33,354 nucleotides of DNA from a virus, in IMG/VR virus record IMGVR_UViG_3300034375_002271, positions 1-33,354 of that record. The stretch is one strand, 5' to 3'. Below the pieces are notes generated by a model. It ran no database searches, was not told the DNA's origin, and worked only from the letters and a program-made list of their open reading frames with translations. How positions within the stretch are numbered: position 1 is the first letter of the stretch; each line of letters starts with the position of its first letter. Of this stretch, positions 1-5,784 are shown in pieces. Position numbers and translations under genes: made by a program.

Positions 1-425
1 CCACCATAGAAGACAACAGAAGAAGAACCATCAAAGGTATTCTTCATAATATATCTAAGACCAATCTCTGTAGTATGACCTGTCCTAGTTTCGACAGTGC
101 GTTTCATCTTAGGTAGAATGTACTCTGCATAGCAGACTGCACCACCCTTGGTGATATGATCTTTGATCTGTACATCTTCCAACACTGACGGGTCGAAGTG
201 ATTGACCATCTGTTCTTGCAAAGGTATGAGAACTTCCTCGTTCTCAACGACACGGTAGTTAGACTTGACGATAGACAGACATGTGTCTTGATCGGTCCAG
301 CCATCACCCTTGGTCAGCATCTTGTAGTTCTGTGACACAAGACCACTGATGATACCAACAACTTCCTGCTCGAAAACAGGAAAGAAAATTTCACGGTCGT
401 TCTTTGTCGTAAGATGTTCCAACAT
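1..425 (-). CDS. DUF932-family phage protein (partial, C-terminus outside window)
   Basis: The visible 141 residues match the DUF932 family as I know it from many phages and plasmids. Seen: an N-terminal helical stretch, then SNYRVVENEEVL near residue 55, the position where family members carry a Y-R-x-hydrophobic-x-N motif, and later KGGAVCYAEYILPK and GHTTEIGLRYIMKNTFDGSS. These fit the beta-rich core in which a molecule is 'measured' by alternating strands. The biochemical role of DUF932 is not established. The frame is open to base 1, so the C-terminal part is missing. ATG at 425 was chosen because it is the first ATG after the upstream small gene. The gene overlaps that gene's end by 35 bp, which is typical of this tightly packed leftward operon. 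Confidence 0.75.
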   Translation of the reverse strand, partial: MLEHLTTKNDREIFFPVFEQEVVGIISGLVSQNYKMLTKGDGWTDQDTCLSIVKSNYRVVENEEVLIPLQEQMVNHFDPSVLEDVQIKDHITKGGAVCYAEYILPKMKRTVETRTGHTTEIGLRYIMKNTFDGSSSVVFYG

Positions 426-576
426 CGTATAACTCCTTGTACTTGGTTGCTTCAATAATTGAACGGAAGAGTTTAGTCCTAGTTCTTTCCCGTCCATCTT
501 CACTGACAGAGACAATTATAACTCTGTAATTATCTTTGTCAAATTTTTCTATATAAGAATAACAACTGTCACTCAT
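391..576 (-). CDS. Hypothetical 61-aa protein
   Basis: A short protein (MSDSCYSYIEKFDKDNYRVI...) with a predicted beta-rich first half and a charged second half containing a run of Arg and Glu. No family was recognised. It has a purine-rich ribosome site (AGAAGAAAG) about 8 nt before the ATG. It follows the small lipoprotein gene by two bases and overlaps the DUF932 gene by 35 bp, so all three are probably translated from one leftward mRNA. The spacing and ribosome site support a real gene; the function is unknown. Confidence 0.55.
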   Translation of the reverse strand: MSDSCYSYIEKFDKDNYRVIIVSVSEDGRERTRTKLFRSIIEATKYKELYDVGTSYDKERP

Positions 577-578
577 TG

Positions 579-734
579 TTATTCTTTCTTCTCTATGTTG
601 CCAAGTCTTTTCTTTACATCTTCTAGTTGTGTGTAATTCAACACACTGTGTACACTAGAAGTAAGTAACATAGCAGGTGCTAGACAACCTGACAAGACTG
701 TTGCTGCCACCAGAATGGTGATCCATTTTTCCAT
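579..734 (-). CDS. Small lipoprotein, 51 aa
   Basis: Read directly from the minus strand: MEKWITILVAATVLSGCLAP, then a short tail ending LGNIEKKE. The first 17 residues form a compact lipoprotein signal: one charged start, a hydrophobic core, and the lipobox L-S-G-C with Cys17 as the lipidated residue. The mature part is only about 35 residues and ends in a charged helix. The gene starts inside the last 55 bp of the upstream 164-aa gene and ends 2 bp before the next ATG. Tiny phage lipoproteins can be o-spanins or superinfection-exclusion factors. No partner i-spanin is visible, so the role is open. It is too short for standard ORF length cut-offs. Confidence 0.6.
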   Translation of the reverse strand: MEKWITILVAATVLSGCLAPAMLLTSSVHSVLNYTQLEDVKKRLGNIEKKE

Positions 735-1174
735 GTCGCAAACCTTCCTTTGTCTCCAATGTAATAGTTGCGGTACGCCCTGATAACATTGATACTTTTG
801 TATTCGTCAGGCATACATTGCGGCGGGTCTTCCCATCCTACTGAGCGTAGCTCGTATGGTAGTTGCATTAGATTACAAACAATACCCTTACGTTCTGTTG
901 CATGAATTTTATTATACCTTTTAGTGTACTCACGGCAGGTGTGAGACAGCAGTCTATACAACCAGCGGTAATGGTGCATACTCTGCCTTGCCCACACCGC
1001 TGACGGGTGGTTCTTGTGCGTTGACTTGTAACATTCGATTGCTGGCACACCGTCAAGTTCATGGTGTGCAGTTGATAGTAGTTGTGCATACTCAAGAATC
1101 ATCTTGACAACATGCTTGTCGCAATGATATGCTGCACAAACTTGCGGGTCGTTGTGTAAGTAAAAGATATTCAT
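680..1174 (-). CDS. Conserved phage protein, MNIFxLxxDPxxxAxYHCDKH family
   Basis: This 164-aa protein belongs to a family I recognise from many marine and enterobacterial phages by its opening (MNIFYLHNDPQVCAAYHCDKH) followed by VVKMILEYAQLLSTAH. Later conserved pieces are also present: THKNHPSAVWARQS (about residues 52-65), MPDEYK (about 121-126) and the C-terminal AYRNYYIGDKGRFATWKN. The conserved His, Asp, Glu and Lys residues look like an active or metal site. A glycosylase/endonuclease V-like fold has been suggested for similar proteins, but I cannot confirm it and assign no activity. The ATG overlaps the previous stop in a TGATG junction, which implies translational coupling. Confidence 0.75.
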   Translation of the reverse strand: MNIFYLHNDPQVCAAYHCDKHVVKMILEYAQLLSTAHHELDGVPAIECYKSTHKNHPSAVWARQSMHHYRWLYRLLSHTCREYTKRYNKIHATERKGIVCNLMQLPYELRSVGWEDPPQCMPDEYKSINVIRAYRNYYIGDKGRFATWKNGSPFWWQQQSCQVV

Positions 1175-1353
1175 CAGTCTGTCTCCTCTAAAGATTCAAG
1201 AATGTCTTTCATCTGAAAGCCAAGACGAACAAGTCCTTCGGCATATTCATCCTTGCTTATTACTTTATAGTCATAGAGAGTACGTATTCTATCTACCTTT
1301 CTCTGCCAAAACTCTTCGACCGGAACGATGTTGTTGTCCTCATTCTTGGTCAT
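1174..1353 (-). CDS. Hypothetical 59-aa protein
   Basis: A small charged helical protein starting MTKNEDNNIVPVEEFWQRK and ending DILESLEETD. The frame is open further upstream, but I chose the internal ATG at 1353 because a GGAAAAG ribosome site precedes it. That start also leaves only a 14-bp overlap with the upstream gene, whereas the longer version would read deep into it. Residues 14-35 (FWQRKVDRIRTLYDYKVISKDEY) resemble a short-linker, SHOCT-like pattern: a helix, then a turn 'VISKDEYAEG', then a helix. The resemblance is loose, so the function remains unknown. Confidence 0.5.
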   Translation of the reverse strand: MTKNEDNNIVPVEEFWQRKVDRIRTLYDYKVISKDEYAEGLVRLGFQMKDILESLEETD

Positions 1354-1492
1354 ATACTTTTCCGTTCTTTTCTTCCCATCGCTCACAGTAGGCAATGTAC
1401 TCTGCTTTGCACCGGAGAGGCGAAAAGAACCAGCGAGGCAGACGCTCATAACGTCTCTCGTATTCTTCTCTCCACTCAGAAAACGTCATCAT
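1340..1492 (-). CDS. Hypothetical 50-aa protein
   Basis: A small, highly charged protein beginning MMTFSEWREEYERRYERLPR and ending ERWEEKNGKVYDQE. It is rich in Glu, Arg and aromatic residues and probably forms two helices around PRWFFSPLRC. A good GAGGAG ribosome site lies 9 nt before the ATG at 1492, so this start is preferred over the longer open frame that reaches 1621. It overlaps the membrane-protein gene upstream by 4 bp and the next gene by 14 bp. No family was recognised. Confidence 0.5.
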   Translation of the reverse strand: MMTFSEWREEYERRYERLPRWFFSPLRCKAEYIAYCERWEEKNGKVYDQE

Positions 1493-1653
1493 TTTCTTAC
1501 ACTCCTCACGTATATGGAACATAGTACAAGCATGATTCCATATAACAATACCATAACAGAAAGCCAATGTTCCTGCACTGATTCGTTGTAATATGTGCCA
1601 TGCAAACCTGCAATAGCACACATTACACCAACAGACAACAGAAACTTAAACAT
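1489..1653 (-). CDS. Small two-helix membrane protein, 54 aa
   Basis: Starts MFKFLLSVGVMCAIAGLHGT and contains two hydrophobic stretches, residues about 3-19 and 33-50 (LSVMVLLYGIMLVLCSIYV). A short polar loop (TYYNESVQEHW) separates them and a basic tail (RSVRK) follows. This is a hairpin membrane topology with the tail likely cytoplasmic. Holins can look like this, but so can many small phage membrane proteins, and no endolysin gene is adjacent. The ATG at 1653 overlaps the previous stop by 8 bp. The frame extends upstream to 1743, but a hydrophilic N-terminal extension there would sit wholly inside the preceding gene. Confidence 0.5.
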   Translation of the reverse strand: MFKFLLSVGVMCAIAGLHGTYYNESVQEHWLSVMVLLYGIMLVLCSIYVRSVRK

Positions 1654-1852
1654 CTGTGGATAACAGGATACGACTCTCCTCTCCGTATCCATCTTTGTAG
1701 AGGGTTGCAATCTCTTGCTCGTTGCCTTCCTCATCAATGGCAACGACGCTCACGGTGTGGAAATACTTTTCCTTTACCCTGTCAGTTTTGACAGTGTTCT
1801 GCTTCAATACAAGCTGAGACACACCGAAAACATTTGTTGGTCCTACTCGCAT
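1646..1852 (-). CDS. Hypothetical 68-aa protein
   Basis: MRVGPTNVFGVSQLVLKQNT begins a small, probably beta-strand protein with the pattern FHTVSVVAIDEEGNEQEIATLY. That looks like strand-turn-strand packing, as in small sandwich proteins. The start at 1852 has a strong AAGGAG ribosome site 7 nt upstream. The frame is open far upstream, but that part is the shadow of the ParB-like gene. It starts 4 bp after the ParB-like gene ends, so the two are almost certainly cotranscribed. No function is inferred. Confidence 0.6.
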   Translation of the reverse strand: MRVGPTNVFGVSQLVLKQNTVKTDRVKEKYFHTVSVVAIDEEGNEQEIATLYKDGYGEESRILLSTDV

Positions 1853-1856
1853 AGTC

Positions 1857-2648
1857 TTACTCCTTTCCTTTTTTCTTTTCGATACGGAAGATTTCTCGCT
1901 TGTAGTCACCCACATTGGCGAGGTAGTTAAACTTATGACGCGACCGTTTGAGATTGTCAAGGAATTTTTCAAAGTCAAACGTGCTATTCTCCAACGCTTC
2001 GAGCAAAGCACCATGAAACTGTTGCTTACCAATAACATTGTGTGCAAAGGTAGGATTGGTTGCACACCTCTGCATTCGTTTGATCTTGGATAGTCTATCT
2101 TTGACATGCTCTTCGTTGAAGGAATCATATCTTAACTTGCCCTCTTTAAAATTCCAACTACCACTTTTGTAGCTGGATGTTTTATTAAAGATTGCAATAA
2201 GAATACTATGAGACACAGTGTATTCTGACTTGTATCTCTTGTAGATATTGTATACATCTGCTGTTTCAGGACGCTGCGACCAGTAGTTCGCAAAGTCTTC
2301 CAGTGTCCAGTTGCGTTGGTGTGTGTTCATGTTGATGAGGTTCATGTCATTGTGACTGTCATCAATCATAATGTAAAAAGGTTTGGACAACATCTTTGCT
2401 ACCTCATATCTATGTTGTCCATCGACAATGACAAGAGACTCGTTCTCTGCTCGCACGACGATTGGTCGTAAACGTAGCACATCGTTACGCTCGACAGACT
2501 TTTTCAATCTGTCCACATTAACATAGTTTATGTCACGATTACCATGAACGCCATTCAAAGAATGATACAAGTCATCACTTGGATTTACTTTGTAAATCTT
2601 ATTAGATACTTGCAAGTTCTTCGTTGTCTTCTTTAAGAAGTTTAACAT
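1857..2648 (-). CDS. ParB/sulfiredoxin-fold protein (phage ParB-like)
   Basis: A 263-aa protein whose N-terminal half carries the ParB/Srx fold signature. Residues about 36-75 (GNRDINYVNVDRLKKSVERN, then LRLRPIVVRAENESLVIVDG) lead into the box II motif DGQHRYEVAK at 76-85, equivalent to the nucleotide-binding G-E/D-x-R-H/R-x-A box. The next segment, RNWTLEDFANYW (112-123), is typical of phage ParB-like proteins. The basic helical C-terminus (KLKRMQRC..., SRHKFNYL...) may bind DNA. Known family roles include CTP-dependent DNA partition, nuclease activity and transcription regulation. There is no ParA gene nearby, so plasmid-like partition is unlikely. A regulatory or DNA-processing role is inferred, not shown. 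Confidence 0.8.
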   Translation of the reverse strand: MLNFLKKTTKNLQVSNKIYKVNPSDDLYHSLNGVHGNRDINYVNVDRLKKSVERNDVLRLRPIVVRAENESLVIVDGQHRYEVAKMLSKPFYIMIDDSHNDMNLINMNTHQRNWTLEDFANYWSQRPETADVYNIYKRYKSEYTVSHSILIAIFNKTSSYKSGSWNFKEGKLRYDSFNEEHVKDRLSKIKRMQRCATNPTFAHNVIGKQQFHGALLEALENSTFDFEKFLDNLKRSRHKFNYLANVGDYKREIFRIEKKKGKE

Positions 2649-2650
2649 GA

Positions 2651-2815
2651 TTAGTCCTCTAGTTTAGTTTCCCAGTACATCTCAGCAACCATCTGACGTT
2701 CCTCGTCAAATAGATGTTGCCAAGGCTTGTTTTGAAAGACATGATATGGATTATCAATACTTTCATAGTAAAATTTTATTTCGTGATCTACGATCTTTTC
2801 CCATTCGCTCATCAT
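2651..2815 (-). CDS. Hypothetical 54-aa acidic protein
   Basis: Read from the minus strand as MMSEWEKIVDHEIKFYYESI..., ending MVAEMYWETKLED. It is acidic and rich in Trp, Tyr and Phe, and probably helical. A GGGAG ribosome site lies about 7 nt before the first of two ATGs. It ends 2 bp before the ParB-like start, so it is part of the same operon. The shape (small, acidic, aromatic) fits a host-takeover or inhibitor peptide, but nothing in the sequence proves this. Confidence 0.5.
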   Translation of the reverse strand: MMSEWEKIVDHEIKFYYESIDNPYHVFQNKPWQHLFDEERQMVAEMYWETKLED

Positions 2816-2912
2816 GTAACATCTCCCTCAGATTGTCCTGCTCAATGAGGATTGCCACATCTTTGCAGACATGGCAATCATCTTTGATGTAGTTTCTGTC
2901 CTTTGTGTACAT
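2763..2912 (-). CDS. Possible 49-aa protein with CxxC motif
   Basis: An ATG at 2912 opens a frame encoding MYTKDRNYIKDDCHVCKDVA and a basic tail (GKDRRSRNKILL). One C-H-V-C pair at residues 13-16 could bind zinc only with a partner. The ATG lies just past the stop of the GP88-like gene and overlaps a perfect palindrome region. No clear ribosome site is visible, and the last 53 bp overlap the better supported 54-aa gene. It covers an otherwise empty stretch, so it may be real, but support is weak. Confidence 0.35.
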   Translation of the reverse strand: MYTKDRNYIKDDCHVCKDVAILIEQDNLREMLHDERMGKDRRSRNKILL

Positions 2913-2917
2913 GATCT

Positions 2918-2933
2918 ACTACACTAGTGTAGT
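2918..2933. repeat. 16-bp perfect palindrome with ACTAGT core at a stop codon
   Basis: ACTACACTAGTGTAGT reads the same on both strands. Its centre holds the TAG stop codon of the GP88-like gene. It shares the ACTAGT core and the stop-codon placement with the TTTTACTAGTAAAA element at 4520-4533, so it may be a diverged member of the same set. It could be an operator or a small processing hairpin. Confidence 0.55.
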
Positions 2934-3715
2934 GGATAGGTGACGGCATACACCGTTTCGTCCCAACACTTACGGCAATCGCCGCACTCATTGTTGTTGC
3001 GTAGAGCATGGCATGTCTCGTCATGCTTGGTAGTAACACCCGACACATGTTGCCAGCGTTTCTTAAACTTGCCATCAACAAATTGTGACGAATGACGGAT
3101 CACCATGTTGCTAGGTGTAGCACGATTAGACCGTGCAACAATCTGACTGTCCTGTACAGGCAGCCAATGCTTGAGATATGGTGTAGCTTCCGCAACGTCA
3201 TACAGCATGTGCAAATGCCATACATCTAGTAGATCACCGCTATCATGCCACCGCATGTATGCAACGTCATGCATCGCCATCGTATGCAAGTCCTTCCACT
3301 CTCGCTTGTTTGGCATACGCCCTTCGTTGCAGAAGAACGTGTCGAGATGTTCTTCCAATGCTTCGGCGAATTGCTTGTCGAAAGTCTTGTTCAATACGAA
3401 CACCATAGCCTCGACCCATTGCGGATGATACAATCCGACAAGCCGTACCGTCTGAGCAATCTGCACCGATGGATAGGTGTAATTGCCACGTTCATCCGCA
3501 AAACATTTATAGCAAGGCGTGCCGGGAATACGTGCCAGCACCTTCCCCACAGCGCAGCCGTATTGCAACGGCACAGGCAAGCCACGTTGCTTGCATATGG
3601 CCGGGACAAATCCGGCATTGCTGGCAGGTAAACCGTATGCATTACCCGGCATTTTTGACGGGTTGCCAAGCGATCCAATGATTTCTCGCGCTTGTTTCAA
3701 CGTAGTGATCTGCAT
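2924..3715 (-). CDS. GP88-like Cys-rich phage protein
   Basis: This 263-aa protein matches the phage 'gene product 88' family by several motifs: GNPSKMPG at residues 17-24, a Cys pair C68/C71 in PCYKCFADERGNY, RWHDSGDL at 155-162, TPYLKHWLPVQ near 178-188, and a C-terminal cluster C235, C244, C247, C250 (TCHALRNNNECGDCRKCW). Six conserved Cys suggest a zinc or iron-sulphur site, and the RWHDSGD block resembles a catalytic loop. No activity is established for the family. The start follows the upstream stop by 4 bp in the context TGATACTATG. The gene is visibly more GC-rich than the ParB-like gene downstream. The stop codon sits inside the palindrome described separately. Confidence 0.75.
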   Translation of the reverse strand: MQITTLKQAREIIGSLGNPSKMPGNAYGLPASNAGFVPAICKQRGLPVPLQYGCAVGKVLARIPGTPCYKCFADERGNYTYPSVQIAQTVRLVGLYHPQWVEAMVFVLNKTFDKQFAEALEEHLDTFFCNEGRMPNKREWKDLHTMAMHDVAYMRWHDSGDLLDVWHLHMLYDVAEATPYLKHWLPVQDSQIVARSNRATPSNMVIRHSSQFVDGKFKKRWQHVSGVTTKHDETCHALRNNNECGDCRKCWDETVYAVTYPLH

Positions 3716-3719
3716 AGTA

Positions 3720-3878
3720 TCAATCCTCTATCCATTGTTTGAACGTCTTGGGAAACTCGTCACGTGCCACGCACCATACGTAGCATTCGTAACGCTCCAC
3801 CAACTTAGGCGGCGCGTCCCATTGCATCAATCGTTGATGATACAGGAAACGTCGTATCGAAGCATTCGTCTTGAACAT
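3720..3878 (-). CDS. Hypothetical 52-aa protein
   Basis: MFKTNASIRRFLYHQRLMQW begins a basic, Trp-rich small protein ending FKQWIED. It has an excellent GAGGAGG ribosome site 7 nt before the ATG, formed by the last codons of the upstream gene, and it starts 2 bp after that gene's stop. It ends 4 bp before the GP88-like ATG. The strong ribosome site and tight fit support a real gene. No family was recognised. Confidence 0.55.
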   Translation of the reverse strand: MFKTNASIRRFLYHQRLMQWDAPPKLVERYECYVWCVARDEFPKTFKQWIED

Positions 3879-3880
3879 TA

Positions 3881-4303
3881 TTATACCTCCTCAAACGGTA
3901 AGCTGGTTTTGATCGAATCGATTTGATCAAGACAATCATAGTACTCCAAATTCTGGAGTATGTTCAAGGCCAACTGCCCCGATCCTTTTTCTCCAAAGTC
4001 AATCGTAAACGTCCCGACCGCACCGCCGGGATATTGTAGACCATCGTCACCAAAAGTAAACGATATAGTGCGACCTGCTGGCGTAGTTAAACTGATAGAG
4101 GCAACGTCCTCATACGTTGCGTCAACTGTGTAACTTATTTTATAAAAAGGATTTTCCGCGTTCCACGTTTCCACGTGTTCACGCATTACATCCGGTCTAT
4201 ACCACGCATCACTGCGAAGGTCCGCAAGCGAAGCAAACTCTCCGCACACAATATCATTGATGATGGCGGTGTTTAGGCTAGACACTTCGATTGAATAGAA
4301 CAT
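3881..4303 (-). CDS. Hypothetical 140-aa protein
   Basis: A mildly acidic protein starting MFYSIEVSSLNTAIINDIVC. The middle (YTVDATYEDVASISLTTPAG, then ISFTFGDDG) is a run of likely beta strands, and the C-terminal third (GSGQLALNILQNLEYYDCLDQI) is helical. An AAGGAAA ribosome site precedes the ATG. It lies 14 bp downstream of the 61-aa gene. No family was recognised and no catalytic pattern is visible. Confidence 0.6.
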   Translation of the reverse strand: MFYSIEVSSLNTAIINDIVCGEFASLADLRSDAWYRPDVMREHVETWNAENPFYKISYTVDATYEDVASISLTTPAGRTISFTFGDDGLQYPGGAVGTFTIDFGEKGSGQLALNILQNLEYYDCLDQIDSIKTSLPFEEV

Positions 4304-4317
4304 GGTATTTTCCTTTC

Positions 4318-4503
4318 TTATTCGTCTTCAGTTTTTCTAATTACAGCTTCGATGCGTTTGATGCAAGTAGGTATTGCATCTATCTCAGCAGCGTCTAACG
4401 CATCTTTAAGTAATTCACGTATCTCTTTCTTGAAGATACGAAAGTTTTGTTGCGCTTCGTTCAAGTCCCAAGCAAGATGTATCTCTCTCTCGCTTTGATT
4501 CAT
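4318..4503 (-). CDS. Hypothetical 61-aa helical protein
   Basis: MNQSEREIHLAWDLNEAQQN starts an almost fully helical, highly charged protein with coiled-coil-like spacing through RIFKKEIRELLKDALDAAEI. An upstream GTG at 4509 is possible, but AAGGAG would then sit only 2 nt away. With the ATG at 4503 the spacing is 8 nt, so this start is preferred. The ACTAGT palindrome copy at 4520-4533 lies 16 nt upstream of the start, just before the ribosome site. Confidence 0.55.
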   Translation of the reverse strand: MNQSEREIHLAWDLNEAQQNFRIFKKEIRELLKDALDAAEIDAIPTCIKRIEAVIRKTEDE

Positions 4504-4519
4504 TTCCACATCTCCTTCA

Positions 4520-4533
4520 TTTTACTAGTAAAA
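4520..4533. promoter_or_regulatory. Leader palindrome TTTTACTAGTAAAA, copy 1
   Basis: Perfect 14-bp palindrome 16 nt upstream of the ATG at 4503 and directly before its AAGGAG ribosome site. On the minus strand it also supplies the last codons and the TAG stop of the upstream 92-aa gene. Identical copies occur at 4816-4829 and 5545-5558. As RNA it could form a 5-bp UUUUA/UAAAA stem with a CUAG loop; as DNA it could be a dimer operator. Confidence 0.7.
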
Positions 4534-4803
4534 CGCCCATCGTTTTGTGACGTGTTCATTGCGTCGAATGACTCGACTTTCCAACGTAACAAGACTGGAA
4601 CGTCCCAACACGGAACGCCAGTCAAAATGCATGAAGTGCGCTAACGCTTGGTCTGGCGTAGCGTATATCTTGTCTTGCGTGCTGTCTCGGATATCGTGCA
4701 CGCATACTCTTCCGTCAGTCGTATGCGTCACACGTCCCACGACTTGCTTGTCGAACAAGACTTTTAACGTCCCGTCCCGACCTTGTCTAAGCTGTAAGGT
4801 CAA
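4525..4803 (-). CDS. Hypothetical 92-aa protein (TTG start)
   Basis: The frame is open back to a GTG at 4887, but that start lies inside a GC-rich hairpin and would encode the palindrome element. I prefer the TTG at 4803, because a near-perfect AGGAGG ribosome site lies 5 nt upstream. The protein then begins (M)TLQLRQGRDGTLKVLFDKQ, a beta-hairpin-like N-terminus, followed by VVGRVTHTTDGRVCVHDI and a helical DQALAHFMHFDW segment. It ends RNEHVTKRWAFY with the stop inside palindrome copy 1. The hexamer GGGACG recurs several times in this gene and its surroundings. No family was recognised. Confidence 0.5.
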   Translation of the reverse strand: MTLQLRQGRDGTLKVLFDKQVVGRVTHTTDGRVCVHDIRDSTQDKIYATPDQALAHFMHFDWRSVLGRSSLVTLESRVIRRNEHVTKRWAFY

Positions 4804-4815
4804 ACGTCCCTCCTG

Positions 4816-4829
4816 TTTTACTAGTAAAA
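4816..4829. promoter_or_regulatory. Leader palindrome TTTTACTAGTAAAA, copy 2
   Basis: Second exact copy, 12 nt upstream of the TTG at 4803 and immediately followed by its AGGAGG ribosome site. This placement matches copies 1 and 3, and it argues that the true start of the 92-aa gene is the TTG rather than the GTG at 4887. Confidence 0.7.
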
Positions 4830-4865
4830 TGAAAAAACAGAAACAGAAAAGCAGGCATGCGAATA

Positions 4866-4888
4866 GGCGCGGCAACAAGTGCCGCACC
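4866..4888 (-). terminator. GC-rich intergenic hairpin, possible terminator or attenuator
   Basis: Minus-strand GGTGCGGCA, a 5-nt loop, then TGCCGCGCC form a 9-bp stem with one G-T wobble. It lies 25 bp after the stop of the 205-aa gene and before palindrome copy 2. A run of six T follows only about 30 nt later, so this is not a textbook terminator. Partial termination or mRNA end-protection is plausible. Confidence 0.4.
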
Positions 4889-4913
4889 CTATCGCTTGCC
4901 TTGTTAATGGTGG

Positions 4914-5531
4914 TTACTTAGTCAGCTTGGCGAATATCGCGGCGATTGTAGCCGCGTCCTCGACGCTGATCGCGCTGCCGTGTTTTTCTTGTGCCTTCCG
5001 CCACGACTGGAAGGCGGCCCTTAAAGTATCGTCCGGTGTTTTCTTAGTCGCGGCGGCGTATAGTGCGCGAAGCGTGTTATCGTTTTTCTTTTCCGAATAA
5101 ATGGAAGGAATAAAACCGTAAACTTGTTCGACCTTTCTTACTTGCGAAAACACTTGGCCGAGCGTTCGAGGTTTGGCCTTCGTTCCGCCAGTATCGCCAG
5201 CCGACGTGATATTATGCTTAAAACCAAAGGCTTTTGAGATGATCACGTCGATTTCGTCAATCGTATATCCATCGCCGGACATTGACTGGATAACGTCGAG
5301 GTATTGCTGACCCACTTGGGTTTTTTCAGACTGTAGTTCCGCCGCCGCTTCGCCCGCACGCGCTTCGTTCTCAATTGCTTCATTCAAGGCTGAGGCAACA
5401 TCGGCAGGAAGCGCCGGGACGCTATCGGGATTGTTGCTTTGCATGAAAGCGGCGAACGCGGCGCGATCTTGTGCGGCCATTTCCTCTACATTCTTGCGGG
5501 CGGCGATTGCTTGCTTTGCTTTTGTGGTCAT
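4914..5531 (-). CDS. Hypothetical 205-aa protein, first gene of the leftward operon
   Basis: MTTKAKQAIAARKNVEEMAA opens an Ala- and Glu-rich helical N-terminal half, probably coiled coil through residues 1-85. A linker with SAGDTGGTKAKPRTLGQV (about 111-128) follows, then a second helical domain with a conserved-looking YGFIPSIYSEKKNDNTLRAL block and a C-terminal EDAATIAAIFAKLTK helix. It is the promoter-proximal gene of the leftward operon, which usually means early, strongly expressed and regulatory. Palindrome copy 3 and a GAGG ribosome site precede the ATG. The gene is clearly more GC-rich than the AT-rich control region next to it. No known family was recognised. Confidence 0.65.
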   Translation of the reverse strand: MTTKAKQAIAARKNVEEMAAQDRAAFAAFMQSNNPDSVPALPADVASALNEAIENEARAGEAAAELQSEKTQVGQQYLDVIQSMSGDGYTIDEIDVIISKAFGFKHNITSAGDTGGTKAKPRTLGQVFSQVRKVEQVYGFIPSIYSEKKNDNTLRALYAAATKKTPDDTLRAAFQSWRKAQEKHGSAISVEDAATIAAIFAKLTK

Positions 5532-5544
5532 CTTGTAAACCTCA

Positions 5545-5558
5545 TTTTACTAGTAAAA
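5545..5558. promoter_or_regulatory. Leader palindrome TTTTACTAGTAAAA, copy 3
   Basis: Third exact copy, 13 nt upstream of the ATG at 5531 and just before its ribosome site. On the minus strand a GC-rich segment able to fold as GTCCG-CGC-CGGAC (about 5568-5580) and a CCTTTTCC stretch come directly before it. The leftward promoter is presumably in this stretch or further right, but no clear -35/-10 pair stands out. Confidence 0.7.
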
Positions 5559-5784
5559 CCGGAAAAGGTCCGGCGCGGACGCGGATCGCCCGCATTAGGG
5601 ATATGGGGTGTTTCAAGGGGTTTTGAAGGGGTGAATGTAAAAATAAATAAAAAAAGATTTGCCTTTTTGTCTAATAATTATCGCGTATTGGCATAAACAT
5701 TGCTTTGCAAAAAGCGTTCCAGATTCATCATGTGCTGATACGACAAATTGGCTAAAATCCGCCATTTCACACCTCGGAAAGTGT

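Noticed and set aside
4804-4887. Longer version of the 92-aa gene starting at GTG 4887
   Set aside because: That start lies in a GC-rich hairpin and has no ribosome site. The TTG at 4803 has AGGAGG at ideal spacing and the same palindrome placement as two other genes.
5439-5696. Plus-strand 85-aa frame over the start of the leftward operon
   Set aside because: It is antisense to the 205-aa gene and runs through the palindrome and leader, with no ribosome site or similarity to known proteins.
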